The translations under genes and the position numbers were made by a program. The notes beneath the pieces were generated by a model that saw only the letters and a program-made list of their open reading frames with translations, did not search any database and had not been told where the DNA came from. This document shows, piece by piece, positions 1 to 13,006 of a stretch of DNA of 64,000 nt. Position 1 is the first letter of the stretch. Every line of letters starts with the position of its first letter. This DNA is from Ephemerocybe angulata. Lineage: Eukaryota > Basidiomycota > Agaricomycetes > Agaricales > Psathyrellaceae. The stretch lies in NCBI GenBank assembly GCA_013368325.1, contig JAACJK010000001.1, forward strand, positions 1,116,001 through 1,180,000. The letters are read 5' to 3'.

Positions 1-835
1 TATCCGCCCCTGAGCTCGGAGCTGCAGAGGATGGTCTGCTCGTCGCCACAGCAGGCTTCTTCTTCGCCGACCCAAACCAGTCGTCGAACATCGCCGCCTG
101 GTCACCCTCCAAGACCTTGCTCTCCTTTGCCTTTGCCCGATCCTGCAGAATTTCATCAATGGTTCGGGTATCCCTCTTCACCTGGTTCAGCTTGATAAGG
201 CCATTGGGCATAGCCGCCAGACGATCCTTGACAGATCGGTTGTCCCCAGGAGCAGCCGGGCTAGAGGCGGTCGACGAGGTGATGTTGTACGCTCCTCCGG
301 GTAGCCGCTTTCCGACTCTATGTGTGCCGCCATGATGACCCGACCCGGAGCTCCTCTTCGACGACCCATACAGCTTCGCCATCTCCATCTTCTGTTTCCG
401 CTCCCGCAGCTCCTCCCTCGTCAGCGGAATAGGCCCCCCGTCGTCATCATCGACCGGCGACCTCCGCCTCCCCGCAGCAGCGCCCTTGCCCTTCGCATCC
501 GCCGACGACCCAGCACCCGACGACATCTTCGCAGCCTTCTTCGGTCCATACAGCAGCCTATTCTTCTCCTCCTCCTCCCTCCGCCGCAAAGCGAGCTCGC
601 GCGCTTTCTCCTGTTCGGCCTGCCGCTTCCGCCGCTCCTCCTCCATCTTCTGCTCCTCGAATATCTTGAGCCGGCGCTGCTTCTCCAGCTCCCGCTCCTT
701 TGCCTCCCGTTCTTCTTGCTGTTTCCGCCGCTCTGCCTCTTTGCGCTGCCGTTCCCGGATGGCACGCTCGACAGCACTCTGCTGTTCTTTGGTTTGTGTG
801 GCGCTCAGCGCCATGAGATTGGCGAAAGTCGACAT
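1..835 (-). CDS. SPT2-like chromatin protein, N-terminal part, cut by window edge
   Basis: An uninterrupted minus-strand frame runs from ATG at 835 to the left edge (278 codons seen). It begins MSTFANLMALSATQTK, followed by about 80 residues of charged Arg/Glu/Lys-rich helix (likely coiled coil), then LLYGPKK, an acidic DDDDGG stretch, and LTREELRERKQKMEMAKLYG. Further on are KRLPGGAYNITS and TIDEILQDRAKAK. This layout matches what I recall of basidiomycete proteins annotated as SPT2 chromatin proteins, which bind DNA and histones during transcription. The diagnostic acidic SPT2 domain lies at the C terminus, outside this window, so the name is provisional. No intron is needed in the visible part. 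It could instead be another coiled-coil nuclear protein. Confidence 0.6.
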   Translation of the reverse strand, partial: MSTFANLMALSATQTKEQQSAVERAIRERQRKEAERRKQQEEREAKERELEKQRRLKIFEEQKMEEERRKRQAEQEKARELALRRREEEEKNRLLYGPKKAAKMSSGAGSSADAKGKGAAAGRRRSPVDDDDGGPIPLTREELRERKQKMEMAKLYGSSKRSSGSGHHGGTHRVGKRLPGGAYNITSSTASSPAAPGDNRSVKDRLAAMPNGLIKLNQVKRDTRTIDEILQDRAKAKESKVLEGDQAAMFDDWFGSAKKKPAVATSRPSSAAPSSGAD

Positions 836-1195
836 GGTGGGGCTGACGAGAGGTTCTAGATTCGCAGAGTCGATGGGGGCGGGAAGGGAGATGGTATGGG
901 GAGGAAGAGAGGCACAGTCAGGTCATATACTGGACCTTTGCCAGAGAGATCGTGGCAGAAGGACCAATTGTTTGGCCTGGTACTTATGGGAATAATTAAC
1001 ACAGCCACACTGATGGTATGACGGCATCGCCTTGCCGCCCAGCCAGGGCCAAGCGAATCCGAGTCCCTGCACAATTAATGCCATTGTCACATTTTGCTGT
1101 TAACAAAGTGAACAATGAGGTTTTTGAGCTGAGGGGAGGTAAGAGTACAATTGAAGAAGGGGCAGGAGCATGCCCCACAGGGATGGTAAACACCC

Positions 1196-2407
1196 CTAAC
1201 TTTGTTGGATATACAACCCACCCTCCTCAATATACTCCGCTACGCTTTTCGTCACCCACTCCTTCCACGGCCCTTCCGCATGCGACCCAGAGTCTCCAGC
1301 ACGAAATCGAGCGTTCCGCACAGCCGTCGAACTAAACCTGCTCTCTCGGTCCCCAATATCAATCATGACAATCCGTTCGTCCTTCGGTATAGTAGCACTC
1401 CCCAAAGAACCGTGTAAACGTTCTCCAGACTCCTCGGAATCCTGTCGTGTACTGGATTTCATCCACCCCATCCTCTCACCAATCTCCAGACATGCACTCT
1501 TCGGCGCAACGTCACTCGGCAGCGTCACAGCCCGCCGGGCACACACAATGAGCGAGTCATCGCCGGAGGGATAAGGCGACAGCATACGACTCAGAGCTGA
1601 GATCATGTTCTGTTCTGCGGTCACACTTTCGTCCTCTCCTGGTGCCGGGGCATAGTACCGAGGCGAGAAGAGTCGCTCGAGGGTGTCCAGGCCGACTATG
1701 AATGAGAGCTGCGTGGGATGACCTTGTACTTCCGAGTCCGAGTCGGCAGGGGATGGGGTAGGCGACAACGAAGCCAGCCGCACGCGAAGGTATTCCTGCA
1801 AGACGCGAGACTTTCCAACAAAGGTGGGCTCGTCGATGATCGCAATAGCGACGTTGTGGCCGTGGTGCGACGCGGGGTGGGTATGGACATCCTGCGCTAG
1901 CAACCCCATCATCTCCAGCCTCTGCAGGTATGTCGCATCCCCCGGTTTAAGACTTTTATCGGCGTTCTTCACGGAGAGCAGGAGGAGCTTTGCGTCGTAA
2001 TCTGGAGGCTCCCCGCAGTCCCCGTCTCCTTGCTCCGACGTGTAACGAGGTCGGGGTGAGTTCGCGAGTGCGAGGTGAGCGAGGGTTGGGGGGTTAAATG
2101 AGGAGTCGAGGATCGATATTCGGATGGGTCTTTGAGACTTTTGGCCTGAGGATGGAGATGCAGTGGGTGATGAGGTGGTGTTAGGGTATCGAAGAGGCCA
2201 GTGTGAATGGGCCGCCCAGACGAGCTCAACAGGGAGCTTCGACAGCCCCGTTTGAAGTTTATGAAGAAGAGAGGGGGCGGTTGAGCGTATTTGAGATAGC
2301 ATCTCCTGGTTTTTCTGTCGCTGTGTTTGACTTTCAGTAGAGGAAGTCCGGGTATGATTATGAGAAGGAGTTGGGTGTGGATTTGCGCTCGAAGCCGGCT
2401 GGGACAT
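1196..2407 (-). CDS. Nicotinamide-nucleotide adenylyltransferase-like protein (POF1 type)
   Basis: Single-exon gene of 403 residues. After a Ser/Thr-rich N-terminal region of about 90 residues comes RISILDSSFNPPTLAHLALA, the nucleotidyltransferase fold entry: SFNPP followed by T-x-x-H. Near the C terminus, RFSSTAVRNARF corresponds to the family's ISSTxxR nucleotide-binding motif. Between them are DYDAKLLLLSVKNADK, QRLEMMGLLA and FIVGLDTLERLFSPRYY, typical of NMNAT-related enzymes. NMNAT enzymes join ATP to NMN to make NAD+. The fungal POF1 subgroup is diverged and its activity is less certain. In SFNPPTLAH the first His of the usual HxGH is Thr. The upstream end faces the 3.2-kb esterase gene. 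Confidence 0.8.
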   Translation of the reverse strand: MSQPASSANPHPTPSHNHTRTSSTESQTQRQKNQEMLSQIRSTAPSLLHKLQTGLSKLPVELVWAAHSHWPLRYPNTTSSPTASPSSGQKSQRPIRISILDSSFNPPTLAHLALANSPRPRYTSEQGDGDCGEPPDYDAKLLLLSVKNADKSLKPGDATYLQRLEMMGLLAQDVHTHPASHHGHNVAIAIIDEPTFVGKSRVLQEYLRVRLASLSPTPSPADSDSEVQGHPTQLSFIVGLDTLERLFSPRYYAPAPGEDESVTAEQNMISALSRMLSPYPSGDDSLIVCARRAVTLPSDVAPKSACLEIGERMGWMKSSTRQDSEESGERLHGSLGSATIPKDERIVMIDIGDRESRFSSTAVRNARFRAGDSGSHAEGPWKEWVTKSVAEYIEEGGLYIQQS

Positions 2408-3229
2408 GATATGAGCAGGCTAGATCCTTCGTATATTCAAGCCTCAGTGTCATGCTATCACTTTGACACCTACCGAGCTCACATGCAAGCAAGGAAGACC
2501 GGAGATTGGGGTGGACGGTGGACAAGTCACAGATTCGGAAGGAGTGGGCAAGGCCTGCAAGCGGCTTCATCCCGGCATCTAACAATTGATGGCCTGATCC
2601 GAAGGGCTTTTCGGGCCTAGGAATGTCCCACGAACTTTGTCCCTTCCCGCCATGCCCATTGTGAAACCACTTCGTTTGCATCTCACCCATGCTGCAATAT
2701 CACTGGCTACACGAGATGCAGACTTAGAAACCCTGGACGAACTGGTGCTTTGATTTTTGCTTGATTTCTCAGGAAACTGCGCCTAAAATACCGTGGTTTT
2801 TGTGGTGGTTTCGAAGCATGACGCATAATATTGGCATATTGGCTCTCCTTCTCCACCCGAGTCGAGGAGATACATGTAAGTACACAACCTGATGAGTTGA
2901 CAGGTAACCATGACCTCGTCATTGTTACGTGTTCACTCAAAGCTTGCTCAGAGCTCAGGGCTCCAGAGACCAGAGTCCAGCAAAGTCGAGCTGGGAAATC
3001 TTCTAGTGGTGTCAAATGGTAAGCTTATTCATCGGCTTACAGATTCCTGACCATGGTCAGGAACTGGCGGCGATGATGCCAGATGCTGCGCATGTGCCGA
3101 CGGGGATTCGTCTCAGTTGCGTACGCGCGGTGAGCCCTTGAAGGCCGTCGCTACTGGGCGCGGGGTACAAATAGTACATTTGATCGCGTCGGGCAACACC
3201 CCAGCATCCTCCCGTATCACCTCGCAGAT
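2408..3229. other. Intergenic region between divergent genes
   Basis: About 0.8 kb between the POF1-like gene (minus) and the first carboxylesterase (plus), so it probably holds both promoters. A weak TATA-like TACAAATAG lies at 3166-3174, about 60 nt before the esterase ATG. No open frame here looks coding. Confidence 0.6.
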
Positions 3230-5556
<2,327 letters not shown>

Positions 5557-6457
5557 TATGAACACGAAGCGATGCTGAATACGACGACAGCTCCTCCTGA
5601 TATCTATCTATTAATGGCATGATTAATATGAGATCATCTGCCATTCCTGTCCTGTAAGCCATAATACCTACCCTTAATCTAAAGTTATATCGTTCTGGCT
5701 TCCTCGCTCCCTTTATAGGGCCTCGAACTGTACAGGGTGCCGACAGGAGAGGTTTGTAACAGTTTAGCGCTCACCGGGCGCCTGTTTCGACCGCGGACCG
5801 GAAATCATGTCATCAGTGGTACACAACAGTAGTTTTGCTAACGAAGTGGAGTAACTTGAAGGTGAAGTGAGGTGAAGTGTGATGGGAGGTCCGAGGCTGT
5901 TAAGTTACGAGGCGAGACGAAGTCACCCTACTCAATACGCAGCGGCCCTGCCTCACGCCAAGCCCCAGCGCCTGGCACCCGTTCCTGAAAATAGGCCGAT
6001 ATAGCTGAGCGTGTCTTTCTACAGAAGACATATGCATATACCCTCCATATCTGCGTTGGACCATTTCCCCTGGGCGGATATGCTCCACTCGTACCATGCA
6101 ATCTCAGTAGCAAGCTGGGTAAATAAGCTATATTTAGATTTTTTTCTTTCTACACCACGTACTGATTCCACCATATCCGTTCCAAGAAATCACCTTTGTC
6201 TTATCCAGTCAGCTACTGCGGATTGCTCAGCGAGTAATCGTATTACCAATGGAAAGAGCCCTCTGAATTGACCCGATTTCTTGTCCAAATACCCTTTCTC
6301 GTCCATTCAAGACCTAAATGGGGATCATGGAACTTCAGCGACCTAGCAGCCCGGTGCCAGGCGCTTACTCATTCCTCAGTTTACTATTTAGTTCCAGGGT
6401 ACTCGCTAGAGTTTGCATTATTATCTCCTCCAGCTTTACCTGTCTACATATTCTCCA
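5557..6457. other. Intergenic region
   Basis: About 0.9 kb downstream of the first esterase, upstream of the old yellow enzyme. No supportable gene. Several short frames are open but have no coding character. Confidence 0.6.
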
Positions 6458-7719
6458 ATGTCAAGCCCAGCAACCTCTACACCGAAGCTGTTCTCCCCCA
6501 TCAAGATTGGGGGCATCCAACTTCAGCACAGGGTTGTCCTCGCTCCTCAAACTCGCCTCAAAGCGACGAGGACCGGCCATGTGCCCACCCTCCCACTGAT
6601 GAAGGAGTACTATGCTCAGCGAGCAAGCGTTCCCGGCACTCTCCTCATCACCGAAGGAACAACTGTCGCGCCAGCGGCCGGTGGCTACGCGTATGCCCCA
6701 GGAATATGGAATGCTGAGCAAATCGATGCATGGAAAGAGGTGGGCTATAAGGCTGAAGTCGTCAAAACTAGGCCTATATGCTTATTATTCGTGAACAGAT
6801 TACAGAGGCCGTCCATGCCAAGGGCTCATATATCTTCTTGCAAATTGCTGCGTTAGGCCGAGGCGCCGATCCCGCTGCCCTCAAGGAGGATGGAAACTTT
6901 GACTTCGTTTCTGCTTCCAACATCCCGCTCACAACTCCCGTCAATGATCCCCCTCGTGCCCTCACACTCAGCGAGATCGATGAATACGTTGGGTGGTTTG
7001 CGCAGGCAGGCAAGAATGCCATAGAGGCCGGCTTCGATGGCATCGAGGTCCACGGGGCGTACGGATATCTGGTGGACCAGTTCCTGCAGGACACGAGCAA
7101 CAAGAGGACCGACGACTACGGAGGGAGCGTGGAGAATCGCAGTCGCTTTGCGCTGAGAGTCATTGACGCTATATCAGAAGCTATTGGAGCGGAGAGGACG
7201 GCTATTCGGCTCAGCCCTTGGAACAGGTATCAAGACATGAAAATGGACGATCCGAAGCCCCAATTCTCTCATTTCGTGACCTCCCTCGTCGATAAGCACC
7301 CCGATCTGGCCTACATTCACGTCGTTGAACCTCCCCAAGTAGAAGGAAAAGTGCTCCCCGGGGAGTCCAATGAGTTCCTCAGGGAAATCTGGACTCCTCG
7401 TCCTTATATTTCTAACGGAGATTACACCCGCGAAACGGCCCTCAAATCCGCAGAGCGTGAGGACGTTGTCGCATTCGGTAAAGACTTCTTAGCTACGGTG
7501 AGCATCCTCTCCCTTCGACTGAGTATCATAGATGCTGATTGCGCGCGTTGCTAGCCCGACTTGCCCTACCGACTGCAGCATAACATCCCCGCCAACCAGC
7601 CGAATCCTGCAACGTTCTATGTCAAGTTGGATGAGCCCAATACAGAGAAGGGGTATACCGACTATCCGTTCTCCGAACAGTTTTTGAAGAGTCGGAGAGA
7701 CGAGATCTCCTTAGCGTAG
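6458..7719 (+). CDS. Old yellow enzyme (NADH:flavin oxidoreductase) with unusual active site
   Basis: Three exons (6458-6739, 6799-7497, 7555-7719) give 381 residues, normal for FMN-dependent ene-reductases. Family marks in order: KLFSPIKIGG, RVVLAPQTRLKA, LITEGT, GIWNAEQIDAWKE, GFDGIEVHGA, SNKRTDDYGGSVENRSRF, RLSPWN, then a C-terminal YTDYPFSEQF. Such enzymes reduce activated C=C bonds using NAD(P)H. Two conserved active-site positions differ. The residue matching Trp116 of yeast OYE1 (QLW) is Ala111 (QIAALGR), and the substrate-binding Asn of HxxN is Tyr182 (HGAYGY). His179 and the proton-donor Tyr184 remain. The start is the ATG giving MSSPATSTPKLF; an in-frame ATG at 6413 would add 15 unlikely residues. 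Confidence 0.9.
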
Positions 7720-8324
7720 AATCGGGGTATCCTGAAGACCTGTGTACTGTGCCAAGTTTGTCACTATTAAGCGCTCAATTAGACGCTGGGGCCTGATTGC
7801 ATGTGAATTGATTTCTCCTCTTGCATGTATCCCCTGTTATTGAGTCTCCCATCAAATAGGGTCAATTTCCCTCCCCAGTCCAGATTCATGGAAAGCAGCA
7901 GCTTCTGAATCGATCCCCCGCGACACCCGAGTCCTCATTGACAGGCGACGGGATCGGCATTTGGCTGCCACGCACGTAATGGATTTGCTCAAGGATCTAT
8001 GTCAACACGACGCGTCCAGATGACACCTGGGGGTAGTTTAGCAGGATATACTGAATCGCACGAGAGCTTAGAAACAAATTTATTCATTGGCCCCAACTTT
8101 GGGCGGTGAGTGATGCGCCCATAGCTACGTTGTCACCGACAAACGCGAGTTCTAACGCCGGAAACAACACTCTCGAGCACATGTGCCTGTGATTAGTATA
8201 GAATGACTGAGAGCGGATAGAGAGCGCTTATCCATGCAATACAGTATTTCGCTTGAGGGAACGTAATAGGAAGTATAAAAGGTGCTTGAGGTGATCATTC
8301 AATGAGCATCCTGACTCAGTGACA
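7720..8324. other. Intergenic region and promoter of the second esterase
   Basis: About 0.6 kb with no gene. A good TATA box sits at 8274-8280, 51 nt before the next ATG. Confidence 0.65.
8274..8280 (+). promoter_or_regulatory. TATA box of carboxylesterase copy 2
   Basis: TATAAAA 51 nt upstream of the esterase ATG at 8325. Confidence 0.6.
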
Positions 8325-10541
8325 ATGTTGGCGTCCAAGCCTCTCCAGATGCTGCTCTTTGGCATCCTTGGTGCTATCTCTGCTCTTGCTGCCCCAACCA
8401 AACCTGTGGTCAATCTCGGATACGCACAGTATCAAGGGTTCCCAACTGCCCAGGGGAATATCGACTTCTTGGGTATCCGCTACGCCGCACCTCCAACTGG
8501 TAAGTGCATAATAGCTCTTGGTCATTGGGTTTGGGGGCACATTTGACATGCTATTTTCATGCGACCTCCGTTTCCGTGCGCCTCAGGCGCCAGCAGCTGT
8601 GGATGGGATTCAACTCGCGGACAAGCAGCCAAACATCTGTCCTCAAGCGTGGTTCGGCTTGAGCCCGAGCAGCCCATGGCGAACTTCTGCAAATAAGACG
8701 ACCTCCTCATCCCTTGCGAAAAGAGGCTTCGAGGTGCCGCCTCCTTCTGAGGACTGTTTGTTTCTGAAGTGAGCCTCCAAACGCTAGTCAGTCATACACA
8801 TCCCTGATCTTCAAATTGTGCTGCTGTGCAGCATGGCCGTTCCAGGTTCCGAGTTGAATGAGTCTTCTAAGCGACCTGTCGTGGTTTGGTTCCACGGGTG
8901 AGCCTAATGCCCGGATTAAAGCTTAGAGAACTCTACTTACATCCCTTGCATAAGAGGAGGGTATGTGTCAGGATCAGCCTCATGGCCAGGCTTCGCCCCA
9001 GGAGGTGTATACGACGCCGACGAGATTGTCAAGCTGTCCAATGACAATGCCATCGTCGTCCTCATACAGTATCGGCTCGGATTACACGGATTCCTCGCTG
9101 GAAAAGAAGTAAAGAAGGATGGGGCGTTGAATGCTGGCCTGCGTATGTATCAGATATTGAGACTTTGGCGGTACTCTACTTACCGTTTCGACAGTGGATC
9201 AGCAGTTTGCGCTACAGTGGGTTCAAAAGCATATCAGCAAGTTTGGTGGAGATCCTGGAAGAGTAACGATTTGGGGGCAATCTGCTGGTATGTCTAGCCG
9301 TGCGAATAGAAGTTTCGGAGCACTGAGTAAGGTCGTCGCAGGGGGTGGGGCAGTGCTCCAGCACCTTATAGCCAATGGTGGTCAAACCAAACCAGCCTTG
9401 TTTCAGAACGCTATCCTCAGCTCGGCATACGCAGCACCGCAGTATCGGTACGACGAGCGAATTCCAGAAGCCGTATTCAGTGAAGTTGTCACTCGTACCA
9501 GGTTAGGCTGAGTCTATTACCAGCTTATGGTTGAGTTCACTAACTTACATTCTGAATAGTTGTGCCTCTGCGCGCAACAAGCTCCAGTGCTTGAGAAACG
9601 TTGATTCCAAAGTACTGTCCGAGGTCCAGGCGGCGGTGGCTTCCATCGGTTTCTATGGCACTTTCGTCTTCGGGCCTGTGGTTGACGGCACGGTCATCCA
9701 GGACGCACCTTTGAGAGCACTGCACCAGAAGAAGATAAATAAGGTGAACTTCCTGTACCTGTGCGATTCTTCTGCTGCCTAGCCTTACCAAATAACAGGC
9801 AAATGTACTGACAGTCACAAACTCGGACGAAGGCTCGTTGTTCACCAATTCTGATCTAGTCCTCGACAGCGAGGACTACATCGCGCAATTATTCCCAACG
9901 TTTCCTAATGGTCAGCTCAAGTCCGCTGCCGCACATTACACCGGGCTTGGCAGTAAAACTGAACAGGCTACCTTGATAATGGGAGAATGTAAGGGTGCTT
10001 TCGGATTTTGGAGTCATGTCAGATTAACGTACCACCTCACAGCACTCTACGTTTGCCCCACTTACACCCTCCTGCGTTCGTTGGGGAATCGAGGCTATAA
10101 GGTAAGTAAAATGTAGGATATACGGTCATCAAGGAGCGCTCATCTACCCTCTTACAGGGTCACTTCGCTGTCCCACCGGCAACGCACGGCGCCGATGTAG
10201 CATACTACTTCCCTTCGTAAGTTTCCTAGTCAAACTTGAGTCCATTCTAAACTCATCGCATAAATCACAGTTCTTTGGAGGGAGGGCCTCCATTCAAGGA
10301 TCCCCAATTCATCGCCACATTCGCGGGAGCCCTCCTCGACTTTGCAGTTACACAGAGCCCCAATGCCGCAAGGCAAGGATCGCTGCTTCCTGCATGGCCC
10401 AGGTGGTCTGAAGCTAACAGAAAGGAGATGGTCTTCAACCGAACCGACGACAGCCCCGCAATCTCGATCGTAGACTCGCTACCCGCTCTGCAAGAGCGCT
10501 GCAGGTATTGGGATACTGTCGCCCAGTTTACTGGTCAATGA
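8325..10541 (+). CDS. Secreted type-B carboxylesterase/lipase, copy 2, with an abnormal intron-1 acceptor
   Basis: Eleven exons by alignment with copy 1: 8325-8499, 8561-8768, 8832-8897, 8955-9142, 9195-9287, 9342-9501, 9560-9743, 9799-9988, 10043-10101, 10158-10216, 10271-10541. This gives 550 residues in one frame. Signal peptide at residues 1-20; nucleophile elbow GQSAG (Ser242), Glu369 in TNSDEG, His451 in ATHGAD. Exons 2, 3, 5, 6, 9 and 10 have exactly the same length as in copy 1. Intron 1 has a normal GTAAGT donor, but the position that must be the acceptor reads TTTTCAT instead of TTTTCAG (8554-8560). No usable AG exists nearby. The gene may splice poorly or be a recent pseudogene; every other intron and the rest of the frame are intact. 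Copy 1's last intron is absent here. Confidence 0.8.
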
Positions 10542-10693
10542 GCTGCTGGAACCCGAAATCGGGTCGGGGTATTGATACATGAAATGGTATTACAACTCGC
10601 ATCTGGAAGATGGTCGAATCTCAACAGATAGAGCGATTAGAGTACGCGTACTCACCTACAGTCCTATAATATTATACACCCACAAAACCGCGC

Positions 10694-13006
10694 TCATCCG
10701 AACAGTGTCCTGATCTCTGACTCGATCTCTTCCGGTGTTTTCTTGATGTCTGAAAAGAAATAGCAAAGAGTTCAGCTCAAACCCCACAAGTGTCAATGAT
10801 GTCTAAGCGACTTACATTTTGAAGGATCTGGTCGGAGACAAAGTCATGGATTAGCGAAGGAACCTAAGAGATGATGTCGTTCACTCACTCTTGCTAAATT
10901 CCTTCTTTGTCCCTGCCCTCGTGATGAACCTTCTCAGACTAGGTACGACAAGCATAACAACTTCCTCCTCGACCGTATGTCTCTCATTCTCACAGCCATC
11001 AGCATCCAATACCCTCCCCACTCGATGTCTTTCCACAACCTCATCAAATACATCGTAAAATCTCACGAACTTCTCCTTTGCCTGTTGAGTGGCCTTACCC
11101 CCACCTAACCCAAGCCCTCCACCGCTTGAAGCGGCGGCGCGCGAGTCGTCCGTTATGGCTTGCATGAGTGGCGTAAAGTTTGAATCGTAATAACCCGCCT
11201 TTGCTATGCGGAAATTTGATAGCAAGAGCTCAAGTGTTGGTTTGGAGAGGAGGCGCGGGTCAATATGCACTCGAAGGTAGGCGACATTGTTGAGGAGAAA
11301 TATTGCACCAAACGCCGGACGTCTGGCGTTCTTCGATATCGTCGTCAGACTGGTTATGGCCGTAGAGATGACGTCGTCTATCCCAGCGAAAGCGGATTAG
11401 GAAACTGTGTGAGATGGTAAAGAATGAACATACGAATGAAGTGTTCGAGGATAGCAGGTTCGTCTCCCTCTCCGAGTTTCTGGTTCATGCCAACTTGTAC
11501 ACCCTCGCCCATCTTCCAATTTCCGTCGCCAAGGGCCAGTAGCGCAGCACTCACCGCACCCTGTACCTCCGGAATCTTTGTAATGTACTTGACAGTCTCC
11601 ATCGTGAAGTCCACGACTTTGGTGCTAGTATCCGAACCCCTCGCCATTGCGCCTAGCTTGATGTCTGCCAAGAATTCGGGGAAGCTCCTCAGACACAGAC
11701 TTCTGAGAACGGGGAGACCATCCTTGAAGTCGTTCTTCTCCCGCAATCCGCTTTCGCCGGTGTATGCCAGAATCTGTTCCCAAACGGGCTGAAGCGATAG
11801 CAACGATTCGTAGGCGGCAAGAGCGAGGAAAGAATATTTCTGTAAGTTCTTTTTCACGAACGCAACGAGGGAGCTTAGGACAGAGGTAAATAGCCGGAGG
11901 ATGGGCGTCAAAAGGATGGTGAAGGATGCGGCAAGCTGTCCTGAGCTGGGAAGGGGCGCCAGTTCTTGCATGAGTTTGAACTCATCCTATAAATGTGTTA
12001 TTAAGGAAAGGGAAAGCCCTGGTTAAGTCGACTCACCTCTGCTGTCGCGAGTATCAACTCCACCCACTCCCCGAACTCCCGTCCAGTGACAAGGGGATCA
12101 ACTTCGTTGGCCCTCACGACCAATCCCTTCCCTTGCGCGTCCAAACATTTGACACTCCAATTTCCTCGCATGTCCGCGAAACCCTTTTGGGCATCCAAGA
12201 ATGTTCTGAGAATCGCTGGCGCCCCAGGATGCGATGGGTGTGTCGACGGCAGGGGCAGGGTGCGCAGCAACTTCACAATCGGAGTAACAGCAGGTCGAAG
12301 AGAATGAGGGAATGCGGTTATCGGCGTTTCAGGTGATCCACCTGGAGGAGGAGGTGTTCCAGAAGATGCTTCTGCGACGATTTTGGTGTACACTTGAGCA
12401 AGCTTCTTAGCACCTGTCTCTACTAGGTCTGCAATTTTGGCGATCTCGCCCGAATCCCCAGCTTTGAATGCGATGTTGGCATTTAGGCGCTCCAACGCTT
12501 CCTTATATTGAAGAAGTTGACCAGCCTGCGGCCTGTGGTAAATGTCAAAACAATACAATTCGAACGAATCATAGTTGACGCACCCGCGCAGGATGAGGCT
12601 CTCCTCAGCTGATAAATCCTCCTGGTTCGTTGCTACATCGTCTATCTTCTCCAGGGTCTTGTCTATATCTGGAATAGTCCCTTATTAAACGGGCTACAAA
12701 TCGGCAGTTGCGCACAGAGCTCACTGTTTCGTCGTCGGTTCAGGATCTGAGACGCGGTGTATAGCGGAAGAATGGATTTCTCGAGTTTGGCTATTCGTGT
12801 ATCGAAGCTGTCGAGAATGCCTTCGAGACATTAATACTCCCCTTGCCTCTTCGAAGACAACGCGACGCACTGGTCATTCTCTTGGAGATCTGTCGAGTCT
12901 TGTTGAGGTTTTGTTGTAACTATCCTCATGCATGTCACTAAGTGGACCGTGGTGCACAGGGATCGTCTATGCTCACCAGCTCAATCTCAGCCGTCTCGTC
13001 ATCCAT
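10694..13006 (-). CDS. Exocyst complex component Exo70
   Basis: Nine exons on the minus strand: 13006-12977, 12919-12871, 12820-12725, 12668-12584, 12532-12037, 11986-11434, 11377-10889, 10827-10816, 10749-10694. They join to 621 residues, normal for fungal Exo70. The N terminus MDDETAEIEL continues into a helical segment with LNKTRQISKRMT and AKLEKSILPLYTASQILNRR, which is the Exo70 signature. The C-terminal part contains ARRPAFGAIFLLNNVAYLR and ends KNPSKYIKKTPEEIES, typical of the PIP2-binding end. Exo70 tethers secretory vesicles to the plasma membrane at sites of polarised growth, working with Rho GTPases and Sec3. The eighth exon is only 12 nt. It is bounded by clean CAG and GTAAG signals and is required for the conserved SKNPSKY sequence. 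Confidence 0.92.

Noticed and set aside
320..859. 179-codon Arg/Pro/Leu-rich frame on the plus strand
   Set aside because: It is the antisense shadow of the coiled-coil Glu/Lys/Arg codons of the SPT2-like gene; composition is extreme and no motif is present.
8500..8600. Alternative acceptor CAG at 8584-8586 for esterase copy 2
   Set aside because: It would delete the conserved DLRFRAPQ codons and shift the frame relative to copy 1.
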